From assembly GCA_013368315.1 (NCBI GenBank), contig JAACJM010000004.1, forward strand, positions 930,001-994,000: DNA of 64,000 nucleotides, written 5' to 3'. Both the position numbers and the translations under genes were made by a program. Positions 44,559 through 56,102 of the stretch are shown piece after piece. Origin of the DNA: Tetrapyrgos nigripes. Lineage: Eukaryota; Basidiomycota; Agaricomycetes; Agaricales; Campanellaceae. Numbering within the stretch: position 1 is the first letter of the stretch; each line of letters starts with the position of its first letter. The notes under the pieces are model-generated. The model saw only the letters and a program-made list of their open reading frames with translations, made no database searches and was not told the origin of the DNA.

Positions 44559-45828
44559 GATGACTAAGTGGATCTGGTCTCTCTGCTGTTGGAAAATCAG
44601 AATTGAAGTGTACATACTACATTGCTGCGCTATCTACATGCGTACAATAGACCATACCATGATATTCTGTTCCGTTGAAAGAAAGATCTAGGGAAAAGCT
44701 GATGCTTCTGAAGATTAGGACCGACGAAAGCTCCGGAGAACCTCGTTCAAGAATCAAAACCCTTGGCCTGAACTTTGAAGGAAACCGAAACTTGGGCAAG
44801 CATCCTTCTCCTCCTCCGAAGTAGACAGGGTGGTATCAGGTGGTTGTGTGTTTGTTGAAGACCAACGTACTATACTGGTACCCTGATCAGGTTTGTCAAA
44901 GCCATTTTGGATCTGTGAGCTTCCGGAGCGACGACAGTAGAAATTGGCGGACGAATATAACTGAAGCGTTTTGAAACTAATGGCCCTGCATAATCCAAGC
45001 CCAGCCTATCAGCCAATCTTTCCACAAATAAGAGCCCGGATAAAAACATGCTTGCGGTAGGTCATGGTGGTGAAATTGCGAGACAACGTAGGACGCACTC
45101 TCTCTGAGTCAGTAGAGGTTTAAGAGGAAAGCAAGATATAGCCGTCTTTAGACTTGAGAACCACAGCTTCCCTCAACCTAGATAGCGACCTGTAATAGCA
45201 CGCACGGTCACCAAGCTAAGGAAAATCTATACGACGGCGTTTCTCATAAAGGTTGGGTGGTGTCTCTGCTTTAGCCTGTGAAGTTCAGAGGTACCACGGA
45301 CGCAGATGCGATTCGTCGCGAATGACTTCGACCTACCGTAGGTGGCTATCTGAAACGCTCACCGGTACGAGATACGTTGTGGGTTTTGGTACTGACCTCG
45401 ACAGGATCCTTGAGGGTTATTTACCCTCTTGAAAGCTTGCAGAGGGAAGAATGTATCAAGAACACAAGTTGGATACATCGGTCCTAGCCAAGGCTCCGAG
45501 CGGCGAGAACTGAAGATGAGGTTGCACATGCCTGGGAAATGCCCCTTTTCCCCCAACACGTCCGATTGAAACTTTATCGTAGAGGCACGATGAGTGCGTT
45601 AATATTCGTTTCGTGTGTTGTCCAAGTACTATAGTACATACTACGTAGTGTATCTAAATTTCAGAACTGACTGACTAGAGTAAAAACATAAAAGTACACA
45701 TGTAGGTATTGACTTCCAGAACAGCATGAAGCATAACAGATAACAGATAACTTTAGAGATAATTAGGACGGAATCAGGATGCTCGCACCCACGAAATACA
45801 CACTTTCTTTTAAATTCATTAGGCCCGA
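44559..45828. other. Spacer between two minus-strand genes
   Basis: About 1.27 kb. The first part is the promoter of RPC82. No ORF with a start and a recognisable domain is present, and the longest frames are short shadows. Near 45740-45752 there is a direct repeat AGATAACAGATAAC. I see no RNA gene. Confidence 0.45.
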
Positions 45829-47133
45829 CTAAACCTCGCCACCATTCTCAACCAACCAGTCTTTCAATGCCCTAACCACCCTCCTCGCACAGACCTCCAA
45901 GGTCTCTTCCCTCCTCTTCTCCACCTCCACCAACGCCCTCTTCCGATGCCGCATAGCTCCATGAGATAGGGAGAGTGACCCATACGTAGAGCCTCCATAC
46001 CCACCTCCACCTCCTCCATAAGAAAACGAAGGCGAAGAGTGGTGTAAAGAAAACCCGGTCACGGTCTGTGATAGTGAAGCAGAGGACGAACTCGGCGTTG
46101 GTGAATACATCAAAGCAACTTTCCGAGGTGAGAATGTTATGGTGAGGGATGAGAAGGGTACGGGTGTTATTGCCACTCCGGCTTCAGTCGAGGAAGGAGA
46201 TGAAAGTGAAGGTGAAGGAGGGAGTGGAGAGATGGTACGTATAGGTGAGGCGGTAGATTTCGATTTGCCTTTACCCTTGGATTTGGATCCCAAGTTGAAG
46301 AATCTGAAAAATGATGGGGATTTGGCGCTACTGCCGTTGGCGTGGGCACTAGTATTAGCAGTAAAGGAATGTGTCGAAGACGGGGAAGAAGGCAACTGTG
46401 ACGGGTCTATCCTATATGGATCCTCTCCCATCTCTTGCTTCTCGTCGTGCTCAACATATTCCGTCGATGGCGTAGCCGGAGTGCTGTACCCGCTTCTACT
46501 GCTGTAGTTAGCACCGAGGGAGATGACACCACATTTGGCTCCTTCATCAGCAACGAGATCTTCCAATCTACTCTTCGGCTGGAGAAGGTCAAAGATGTCC
46601 TTGTAGGCTTCACTTCGCGTGAGATGTAGTGACGTAGAGTCCAATAGCACATCCTCATGTGCAAGGACAGCTATAAACTTGTCGAGTGTCACTAGTTCAC
46701 GGTGACTCGGGAAGAGAGATTGATAGGGTGAGTTTGCGTTTATGGGAAAAGCTTCCGATGAGGGAAAGGGGTCAGAAGAGTAGGGTGCTTGGATGAGAGA
46801 GTCGTATGTGGGCAGATAAGTCGAGCGCAGGATATGCATACAGGCGATGTAGAGTTTCCTGCAGACAAGCCGGAGACTAGTTTCGAGCCATAAAAGGTTA
46901 TCTCTTTGTCGAACGATCTTAGTGTCGCCCTCATGTTTGCCATCCTCCTGCGGAAATGTGGAATAAACAATTTGGAGTAGAAGGTGTGGTGGTAGGGTGC
47001 TGAAAGAAGGTCGGTAGACGGGAATGGATAGCTGGGCAAGGTACGAGGCGTATGGATTGTCAGCGTCAAGGACATAGTTCGTCGGTGGCGGCGGAGTGTA
47101 TGGAGGAGGAGCCGTCTTTTCGTCCAGGATCAT
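45829..47133 (-). CDS. Uncharacterised basidiomycete protein, Ser/Pro-rich C-terminal half
   Basis: A single exon of 434 codons from ATG 47133 (MILDEKTAPPPYTPPPPTN); a TTG six bases earlier is not a start. The N-terminal 220 residues look globular: LPPHLLLQIVYSTFPQ, resembling an F-box-like helix; LRLVCRKLYIACMHILRSTY; SHRELVTLDKFIAVLAHEDV; and HLTRSEAYKDIFDLLQPKSR. The second half is low complexity, rich in Ser, Pro and Gly, with a basic SKSKGKGKSK and a GGGGGYGG run. The C-terminus is helical (RRVVRALKDWLVENGGEV). PPPY at the very start could bind a WW domain. I do not recognise the family. Confidence 0.75.
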   Translation of the reverse strand: MILDEKTAPPPYTPPPPTNYVLDADNPYASYLAQLSIPVYRPSFSTLPPHLLLQIVYSTFPQEDGKHEGDTKIVRQRDNLLWLETSLRLVCRKLYIACMHILRSTYLPTYDSLIQAPYSSDPFPSSEAFPINANSPYQSLFPSHRELVTLDKFIAVLAHEDVLLDSTSLHLTRSEAYKDIFDLLQPKSRLEDLVADEGAKCGVISLGANYSSRSGYSTPATPSTEYVEHDEKQEMGEDPYRIDPSQLPSSPSSTHSFTANTSAHANGSSAKSPSFFRFFNLGSKSKGKGKSKSTASPIRTISPLPPSPSLSSPSSTEAGVAITPVPFSSLTITFSPRKVALMYSPTPSSSSASLSQTVTGFSLHHSSPSFSYGGGGGGYGGSTYGSLSLSHGAMRHRKRALVEVEKRREETLEVCARRVVRALKDWLVENGGEV

Positions 47134-47830
47134 TGGCAATAGTCAGAGAGCAAAAAACGCCCGTAACAGCTTTGAGGATGCGTCATAGTCCTTTTATAGC
47201 CCGACTATGACGACTGCGCCCCGCAGTCTGAGGCTGTCAGAAATCTCGCAGTAAGTTATAACTTTACCGTGAACTACGGGTTACAAAGGCCGAAAATCAG
47301 AACTACTTCATTGGTCCAACACGCAGCAAGCCAAGCCATTCATGCTTCTTCCAACTACTTCACGCCAAGCGTGCAGCAGCTATCAAAAACTGTCTCTGAC
47401 TGAACCCTTGCCCATGTCTCCCTTTATTAGCCAACTTCAACAAGTACAGTTTCATTTCACTGGTTGACTGAGCTTCGAACTCCAGTGTCTGGGTGAAGGC
47501 TACGTCGACGGAGAGCTATTGTAGCGTCTCTCGAGCACTGTTTGGGCTATCCTCGTCCATCGTCCAACAAGGTTTATCTTGTGTGCAAACCGCTACTCTC
47601 TGTACAATTGCAAGCCATCGATTCCTTTCGACAGCCAATGCTCCGTTACGCCACGAGACGGCCCTCCGTCGACTCCCCGTGGATGATCGTGGTATCTTTC
47701 AATTGTTCAGGTTATCTCTAATATTTGGACATCTGGATGAAGAAGATTACGATTCTTAGCGCTGCTGGCGCAGCATCCCCGACTCGAAGTAATGAAAGGA
47801 GAAAAGGATTTTTTATTGATCTGAGTACAT
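47134..47830. other. Spacer upstream of minisatellite
   Basis: Promoter region of the preceding - strand gene. A + strand frame at 47493-47759 lacks an ATG and any recognisable domain, and is not annotated as a gene. Confidence 0.45.
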
Positions 47831-48025
47831 ATGATACACCCGCCCACCTCCCTGAATACGAGTACAGTTGTGAAAAGAAATGAAACGGTTGGCCGAAACT
47901 GGTTATGTACATATAGTACACCCGCCCACCTCCCTGAATACAAGTACAGTAGAGAAAAGAAACGAAGGGGTTAGCCGCATGTAGCTAACCTCCCTGAATA
48001 CAAGTACACTAGGAAAGAAATGATG
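47831..48025. repeat. Degenerate minisatellite, three copies
   Basis: The core ACCTCCCTGAATAC(G/A)AGTACA is found starting at 47845, 47928 and 47988, each followed by a purine-rich G(A)AAAGAAA(T/C)GA stretch. The first two copies also share a preceding TACA-CCCGCCC. Spacing is 83 and 60 bp. The third copy touches the stop codon of the next - strand gene, so the array probably lies in its 3' UTR. Confidence 0.8.
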
Positions 48026-48039
48026 ATCATATTGTGGAG

Positions 48040-49658
48040 TTACTCGGCTTTGGTCTTTTTGGTTGGAGAAACGGATGCAGCGCGAGGTGCAGCAAGCATG
48101 GAGGAGGGACCAGCAGCTGCAGGCGAAGAAATAGAGGTAGTGGCTCGTTTGCGTGGAGTGGAAGCTGGAGATTGAGATTGAGCGAAATGGTTTTGGAGGA
48201 AGGTTGTGAGCTGTTGTTCGGTAGTTGGTAAGACGACGAGTCGTTTGACAGTTGCGTGACCAATCGCACGCGGTTTAGTGATGCTGTAGGCAGTGAGGTT
48301 GAAGTCGGTAAGGAAGAGAGATTACAGACTTACACTTTGCAAGTAAATTCGACGAAGACGGGGGTACCTGGTTCAAGGACAACCGAGTAGTTGACAGGAT
48401 TGATACGGACAGATTCAGCGTCGAAGAAGTTTGGCAAGTTGAGTTCCACTTCGGTGAGGTCAAACATGGTAGCGAGGTCGTGAAGCTTGTTCTGTGGGTC
48501 GTCGAGTTGAGCGAGTTTGTACCTTCCATCATCTGTAGTGGTGATTATTAACTTTGATGATAAATCAAACATTGAAGCAAGCTTACCTGGTGGAGGTTGG
48601 TCACGCTGAGGCTCATATTTCGCAATTCGTTCATTCGCAGCTTCCGCTGTACAACGAAATCAGAGAATGGTTAGTTGAACTGACGGCTAAACTTACGACT
48701 GTTTTGGTAGGCTTGAAGAGAGCCATATTTTTCGATGTTGGCGAGACTGATCGATGTTTCAGTCGGGACGTTGCGGAAGAGTGGCTCGGTATGAACCATA
48801 TGATCAAAGACTGATGCGGGAGAGTTAGGACTGTTCCAGCCCCAGTAAAAGCCTGACGACAATGTAATCAGTAACAATCGTTTATAAGAGAGGTTGTGTA
48901 CTAACCGTGTGAAGGGTTGACATTGGTCTTCGCAGTCCAAAAGAAAAGAAGCTGGCTAGCGCATCGTTGATAATTTTCGCGTGCGACGTTGGCAATGTCT
49001 CGTTCTTCATCGGTGATTGATTCTTCAAGCGGGAGCTGTAGGAGAGTGAAGCGAGCTTTAGCTCGCTTCAGATCCGAGAGGTTGATCTACAGTGAGAAAT
49101 TAGTGTCGTGTACAAAAAAGTGAGACAATTACATACATCGTAGTTTTCACTGGATATATTGTAGTGACCGCTGGTACGGTCGAGTTGATTACCAACGAGC
49201 GTAGCGACGATAGCGAAGGTACGAATGGAGCCATTGCTGTTGGAGGAGATGAAGTTGCCGTTATTGACGAACTTGGTGGACAACTCGCGGAATGCAACGG
49301 GAGGAGCCTTCGGATCGTTGTTGACGTGTGCAATAGCACGATAGATAGGTTCTATGAGTCATGACAGTAGATATAAGCCAAGTTATAGAGATATGAGAGA
49401 GAGAATGTTAGACGTACTGATGGTTTTATGAGGCGCAGCAGTAATTGGTGGTAAGAGAATTAATAAGCAAAAAAATATGATTGGTTGGTGGGTTATGTCT
49501 CACCTGCAGCTGTGGAAGTAACCAGTGGAATGATTGATAGGTTGGAGGGCGTTGTACACCACCGCTTTGTTCTGAGGTCAAAAAAACATGCCCGGGTTTG
49601 TGACGCGTGATTCTAGCCCGAATCAGTTGGCAACATATTGGGGATGTTTCTGGGACAT
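48040..49658 (-). CDS. Uncharacterised protein in accessory island
   Basis: About seven exons; the 5' end was rebuilt by splicing. MSQKHPQY joins NKAVVYNALQPINHST and then EPIYRAIAHVNNDPKAPPVA, FRELSTKFVNNGNFISSNSN and IRTFAIVATLVGNQLDRTSG. Next are INLSDLKRAKARFTLLQLPL with EESITDEERDIANVARENYQ, LLFFWTAKTNVNPSHGFYWG, DHMVHTEPLFRNVPTETSIS, AQLDDPQNKLHDLATMFDLT and VLEPGTPVFVEFTCKV. The tail (VVLPTTEQQLTTFLQNHFAQ, then Ser/Ala-rich, ending SPTKKTKAE) is disordered. I do not recognise a domain. It sits beside the transposase-like group and could belong to it. Exon joins are consistent in frame throughout. Confidence 0.65.
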
Positions 49659-49978
49659 GCAATTCCCAATCAGGGGACCGTGATCGGAGCCACTATCCCG
49701 GCCAGATCCCCTTGTCAATGGTCCTAAGTATATTTTTCTGCACATCGCTGTAACGTGTAATCATTCGCTCTGAACCATCCGAGGAGCTTACCAGGACATC
49801 CTAAGTACGGATTGGTAACCTATATCTTTATGCTCGTTTCATCTGCCACTTGGACCGGTGTGCATTATATCGATGACAGCAAATAACATTATGCAGTTGT
49901 AATAGTGTACTCAAAAGAATGTAACGACGACAAGATAAACAGGATTATTGAGATGGAGGGAGTAAGCTAAAGTTAATA

Positions 49979-51431
49979 TCAGTCCTGAATAATGTCAACA
50001 GCAATGTCTTCGAGGCCATCCAAGCTCTCCATAGGACCAGTGAAATCTGACTGATACTTGGTCCTGTCGTCCTGAAGGATGCGAGCAAAAACACTACACA
50101 AAATATATTATCAGACCAGGAAAAGAAATGAGGCAGAGTGACACACCCAGAAATTTGCACTTTATTGTTCTTGTGGCTTTCACGAATAAATTCAAGCCCC
50201 TTGTCGACGGCATCCCAATAACCAGCCCCAACCTTGCCATCACTGGTCTGCTGAGCTTCTGAAACAAAGATATTACGCTGCGGAAAAGGCTGTGAAATGT
50301 ACACAACCTTTGACAGAAGGTAATACACGTACAAGAAAAGCAATTCTCGCTACCAGCGGAAGAGAGACCTTGACCTCAGCAGCGCGGCCGTTCACCTCAT
50401 TCGTGATAGCAGTGGTGAGCTCAACGATGGGAACGAAAGGTCCGATGAAGAGCTTGATGTCGGAGTTAAAATCCCCAAGAGAACGAGCGATCTACGTGAA
50501 TATGGTTGTGAGTGGATGCAAAGACTTGATAAATGTCGACATACCTGTAATTTGATGTCGGCACGGTGGTGTGTACACAAGTTACCTGCTTTGGCCTTGA
50601 GGGCCTTGAGGGTTGGTTTGTGGTCACAAAGGGCTGGCGTAAGAATATCTGGATAGCGTCTGATGCCAGCCTGAAGAGTGTCAAACTTGAGTGACACGCA
50701 CAGCGGTAAACAAGCAAAAAAATACTGACCATAATTCGCTCTGTTGGACGACTTTTGTAGGCTCCAGCCGTTGGGTCAAGTATAACCATCACCGCCAACT
50801 CGTCAATCTTGCTCTAAGAAATATCTGTAATTTGTAGGAAGACTGCGAAAAATATCAAACATACCTCAAGATTTGCTGCAAAGGCAATGGGTGCACTGGC
50901 TGGCTGCAAAAGCTCAATGGAGCCCTTGACAAAAAGAAGCTGAGCCACCATGTAGATGAACTGCCTGTTGGGGTCAACAATCTAGAAACACAAGCAGTCA
51001 AAAGGTTAATTGGTAAGGTACAATAAAATATGACTCACCTGTGTAGCCCGAAGCAATTCTTCCTGTTGACTCTTCTGCAAGTGCAAACTGCGACCCAAAT
51101 TATCTGCATACTGTGCTAAATCATGTGCGGGAGCCGGTGGAGCCACGGACACTGTTGGGGTGTCTGCTCTGGGTGGGAGCGGCGGCATGCGAAGATTGAG
51201 AGTCATGGGACTGACCAGTGTCTGATACGGAATACAGTCCATTGCGGACTGAGCAGTTGGAGAAGTTTGGGAAGCCAGGTGTTCGTTGCCATTGTCAGCA
51301 CTGGAGCCAGCCTCTTCAGCTGACATGGCAGAGGTGTTGAGCTCGGGGGTTCCTGCGGGACTGCCAAAATGGTCAGAAGCTGTACTGCTGTCAGGACCAG
51401 CATGCAGGAACTGGTTCAAGGACATTGACAT
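49979..51431 (-). CDS. Uncharacterised partner protein beside the transposase-like gene
   Basis: About six exons from ATG 51431 (MSMSLNQFLHAGPDSSTASD). The N-terminal 110 residues are Ser/Pro-rich and disordered. A helical part follows: ADNLGRSLHLQKSQQEELLR, IVDPNRQFIYMVAQLLFVKG, SKIDELAVMVILDPTAGAY, AGIRRYPDILTPALCDHKPT, IARSLGDFNSDIKLFIGPFV, PIVELTTAITNEVNGRAAEV and YWDAVDKGLEFIRESHKNNK. It ends MESLDGLEDIAVDIIQD at 49979. All introns have GT...AG ends and no in-frame stop was found. I associate this kind of protein with the transposase-like family next door in other agaricomycetes, from memory only. Its role is unknown. Confidence 0.65.
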
Positions 51432-51680
51432 GATGACAAGAGTTAGATGAGCGGAAATGTAGATAAAATGGAAGAAAAAAAAAACAATGGTGGGGTGGAT
51501 GGGCGAAAGAAAGAGGAAAAAATATGGAAATAAGCTGACTTCAAATTTTAGCCTGGGCAGGCTGGGCACCGTGCGGTCCAATTTGTGAAATGATGCGAGT
51601 GTGACCCCTCTGAGCCAACCCTGACTTGCAATGCCCCCTGAACGACATCTCCCAACGCATAAACAGACTGGTGAGGTGTA
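51432..51680. promoter_or_regulatory. Divergent promoter of the transposase-like unit
   Basis: 249 bp between two head-to-head starts. It contains a T-rich stretch on the - strand (51474-51484) just upstream of the partner gene. No other motif is evident. Confidence 0.4.
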
Positions 51681-54600
51681 ATGTCAGTCTTCGTAAATTT
51701 GGAGTCTTATTTCCTCAAAGAGAGTTATTTTGACGACGTACCTGGAGATAATCGACGAATACGCTGTCGCCTCTGCACCAATGCATCTGCAACAAAAGAA
51801 GTCAGCTTTCTGAAGGGTTCCAAATCAAAGCATTTGGCTACACGTATGCACCGAGATGCTTTGGCTGCACTTGGACTCGTTGCTTCTGAAGGTAATCATG
51901 GATCCACTCACCAGGAACCTCCTCAACCAAATCATCAATCATTCGCCCAAATGCCTTCGGTCTCGCATCTGCAACAGTTTCTCCATGTCACTGAGCCAGA
52001 GGTTGAAAATCTGCCAACATATCCGGATCCTTTTACGAATGTTGAAGTTGATGTTGACTCAAACCTGTACACTGACAGGTTTGGAACAGTAATCCACTTC
52101 TCTGCAGGACAAGAAGAGGTCTTAAATGCTAAGCAAAAGGAATGAATTCTCGAAGAAAGAATGGACAACCTTTCATATCTTACCGAGCACTCACGCTTTG
52201 GTCATTTTGAAGATGACAGTGCATCTGAACCAGATGATGCTGCTGAAGGATCTATGGACACAATTACAGCACAGCTGGCAGCGGCAGTCAGTACTTTAGG
52301 TATGTATCATTTGATGACCCAGCATGTAATGAGCTGATCAGAGAACAGATGAAAATGATGATGATGGAGAAGAAGAAACAAGTTATGATCATGGCAGTTC
52401 TGATTCTGGTCATTGGTTCCCGCACTCGTCAAAAACGGTACAGTGACCCATACTTGATCATTCCTTTTCAAACACTGAGTTTAACTGTGAAGATGTTCAT
52501 GCTTGATTTACTTGACAACCTTCCCCATTTGCGCCTGTCTGATGATCATCTGAAAGCCATCATTTGGGTGATGCGAGAATGTGGCACACCACAGGTTCCT
52601 ACGTTCAGTGCTCTTCGTAAAACTCAAGCTGCTCTCGCTAGGGACATGGGATTGAAGTCAGAGCACCATGTATCTGCCCTGGGCAATCATTTCTTCATGA
52701 ACCATCCAAGTATGCTCTTTGCTATGGTGAGTTTTACGTGCTTAGTTTACTAACAACTTGAGTATGCCTGATGCTTTTTCTTGACTTGGATGAAGGACTG
52801 GTCTAACCCAATCGTTTGCAAGCACATGCATATGTATCCTGAGGCATCAACAACAATTTCTGAGACTTGGCATGCAAATAAATGGCTCAACGAAGTTGAT
52901 TTAGACAAGCTCACGCCAATGTGGGCAGATTGGAGCTCTGTTGAGAGGCGGCATCAGCATTTTTATGTCAGAGAACTTGCTCTCACTGGCAAAGGCTCTT
53001 TCGTTGTCATTTTGCAATGGATTTCTGTTGACGGAAAGGTGCATGCCGATGTGATCCCTATAGCTGTGTCCGATACCCCAGAATCTTTGCTATTGACAAT
53101 CACCAATTCAAAGACACGGATTCCAGCTGAATTCTTACACGATAATATCCAGAGCATTCTCGCTGCCTATGGAAGCCGGATCATCTTTGCGGGTGCGCTG
53201 AAATATTTCTACACAATCCGTAACTCAATTTTCCACTTGCAGACAACATCCCGATTGAATACAGATCACCAAGTCCTCTCTGAGCTATCTCCAATGGCAT
53301 GCCAATGTTTAGACAACGTGTCATTCCCTGGAGTGATGATGTTTCGGGTAATGTCAGCAAGCAGTACAACGCACATACAAATGTCTATGTCACCAATGCC
53401 CATCTTCCCCATCGCATGTTAGCCCAAGAATTCTTCATTCGCTACTGTTCGACATCTCAAGTAGCCACCTCCTCGGAGCAGTTTGTAGCGCTCTGTGAAG
53501 ATTTGTGAGTTGTTTTCAATTTTTCAGATACAGTTAAGTATAACTATTTGCACTCACTCCTTTCAGCAAGGACAATAAATGGACAACCACATATGATTGC
53601 GAGCTGGACACCGAAATCCTTATTCAGCTTGTCCCGCATTTCCTCCCAGCTGATAATCCACAACAGTCCGAAACATCATCCCACATTGGCGTAAACGGAA
53701 ACAAAAATTGCCGCCGAGATTTGATTGGTGGTTCCGAAGAGTCCAAAGAAACCGGAGCTGGTTACGAGGCTCTTTTTCATCCTGGAGTCAGTCAGACTCT
53801 GGAGAACACTATTCGGACACTATCCACGCAACTAAGATTGGCTTGCAGAGGTGACAAGGGTGCAGTGGAAGATCTTGCACGGGACACTGGTGTAAAAGAC
53901 AAGATCTCGCAGTTCTGGATTGATCAACTGTTGGCGAAGGCCTCGACGCTCAAGAAGGAACGACTCCTTGACCGCCAGACTCGTGATCCAAGGCTCAATG
54001 ATAAAAAATTGGTCAATGAAATGTGTAAAGCAGTGGTGGATGAGATCACCAATGCAATGCAGGAAGAGCTCTGGGAATGGCTCCTCACTCAACCAAGTAG
54101 ATCATATAATAATCTTGACGAGAATGACGGTAAGCAAAATTTATGAACATACATTCATTCGGAATTGATGTACCGTATTCACTGCAGAACGGCGAAAGCA
54201 ACTACGGGCTGGGGAACATTACAATATTCTCCTGGCAACTCGAGGTCAGTACAAGGCAATTCGCAAACTTTTACTCACTGAAATTCTCCGAACAAGGTGT
54301 TGATCCTCACCAAGATACCCCAGGCAAACTTCTGCATTCGTGGCTGTTGGGGCCAGACAAGTATGTGTGGTACACAACCACCAAGGACTGGAAGCACGAA
54401 AATGAGTCTATATTTGCAGTGAGACTCCAATCAGCATCCCTTTCCGGACTAACGATTGCGCCACCAAGAGCAGAATACATGATGAAGTATAAGAACTCCT
54501 TGATCGGCAAACATTTCAAAACTCTACAACAGCTCGCAGTATTTGCTCTACACGATCTGTGTAACCCAATGCTCTTTAATCTGTGGAAAGCAACTGGAGA

Positions 54601-56009
54601 GTTAGGTGCATATCTCTGGATGCCAGAAATACGCGATATGGAAACCTATCTGGTGCGTAATAGTCTTCAAACTAACATAAATGACTAGAAGAAAATCGAA
54701 AATTGAACAGGCAGACTTACAAATCCTCATCGACAACCTTCTTGATGCCTGGGCAGAAGTTGATCCTTGTCGGATTATCACCAAGATTAAATTGCACGTC
54801 CTCGTCCATCTTCCTGACGACATTCGGCGATTTGGACCAGCTGTGATATTTGCAACAGAAATCTTCGAGTGTTTCAACGCTATTTTTCGCCTTTGCAGTA
54901 TTTTGTCAAATCATCTGGCACCAAGTCGTGATATTGCAGATACGTTAGGGAGTATTGAACGTTTCAAACATATGATCACTGGAGGATATTGGAAAGATAA
55001 GGAGACGAACCTTTGGACTCAAGCTGGGTCTTCCGTTCAAGATTTCTTCAAAAATAACAAGTCTGTGCAGCGGCGACTGGGCTGGGTAGATGAGAACACC
55101 ATTCGAGCTGGTCAGTGGTTAGTGTTAATGGCCTTTAAGCTCCCAAGCTGACTAGATTCAGGACAAGTCAAACTGGAGCCAGGGGATCGTAAAACAAAAT
55201 TACGGAAAACAGTGCAATGGAGCAGTGTGCAAAATGGAATTGACCTTTGCATTGATCTTAACTCACCCGGTCCAGAGTCGACATGGTATCCCTGCATTTT
55301 AGTAGTGTCTCGCTCGAAAGATCTATGTCGAGTGGGGAGCTGGATCTTCTCTGAGCATCAAAAAGTGAGTGGTCGGATTTCCTTGAATATAAATATTAAA
55401 CTTACCTCGTTGCGTTCTTAGGTAGTGACTCCTGGCAGGATCACTGATATTCTCGCAGAGAGTACCATCCCTAATAATGTCCGAGTCATCGTGCAAAAAT
55501 TCGAGGTGCTTAGGCAAAAGAATGAACATTTTAACATGCCTGTCATGGTCCAGTCTGAGGAGAGAGAGGTGCTTGTGCCAGACGTAAGTACAATGATCCA
55601 TCGTAATGTCAACAAATAGCTTACATTCATTCAGGACATTTTGTTCGAGTTTAATGCTCAGCACGACTGTGTGACTGCACGATGCATCATTCAGGACTCG
55701 GATCGCTTTGTCGTTCAAGAACGGAACCTCGAAACCAGCAGATTGAAGAAAATTGTGCAACATAAGGAAGGCGACTTCACCTTCTTGATTAACATGCACG
55801 CTCTTCACAATGCGCATCTCATTCGCGAAGCTCTTCCACGCAAACTGGTAAAGCCTGTACACCTAAAATCCGATCGCCTGTTATTCCATCAAACACTTTC
55901 TGTCAAGCTCCAAGAGTCTGGGACTGAAAAACGGGCGGAGGCGAGGGCAAAGGCTGCGGGTACCCGTGAAAAGAAGCGAAAAGCGAAGGACACATCTCAG
56001 ACAACATAG
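51681..56009 (+). pseudogene. Transposase-like gene with two in-frame TGA codons
   Basis: About twelve exons that splice coherently into one long protein. Near the start is a zinc-finger-like RIRCRLC ... KHLATRMH. Then come SSKTMFMLDLLDNLPHLRLS, DDHLKAIIWVMRECGTPQVP, KWLNEVDLDKLTPMW, YVRELALTGKGSFVVILQWI, SDDVSGNVSKQYNAHTNVYV, LPADNPQQSETSSHIGVNGN, LLHSWLLGPDKYVWY, LHVLVHLPDDIRRFGPAVIF and SILSNHLAPSRDIADT, ending AKDTSQTT at 56009. The DDVSGN and D-NP-SE-HIG-C motifs parallel Tnp2/Plavaka-type transposases (my inference). TGA interrupts the frame at 52143-52145 and at 53281-53283; at the second, related proteins have Arg, so CGA-to-TGA is likely. Otherwise the frame and splice sites are intact, suggesting recent inactivation. 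A family CxxC is CRRD here. Confidence 0.72.
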
Positions 56010-56102
56010 ATTATTGAAAGAAACACAACCTATTCATAGATATGTACTGGAAAATACAAATGAGTATATATCACAATGAAAGGTGTATAGAGCTATGAAG
56101 AG

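Noticed and set aside
47493..47759. 88-codon open frame on + strand
   Set aside because: It opens with GTG, has no internal ATG near the start, and shows no domain or splice context.
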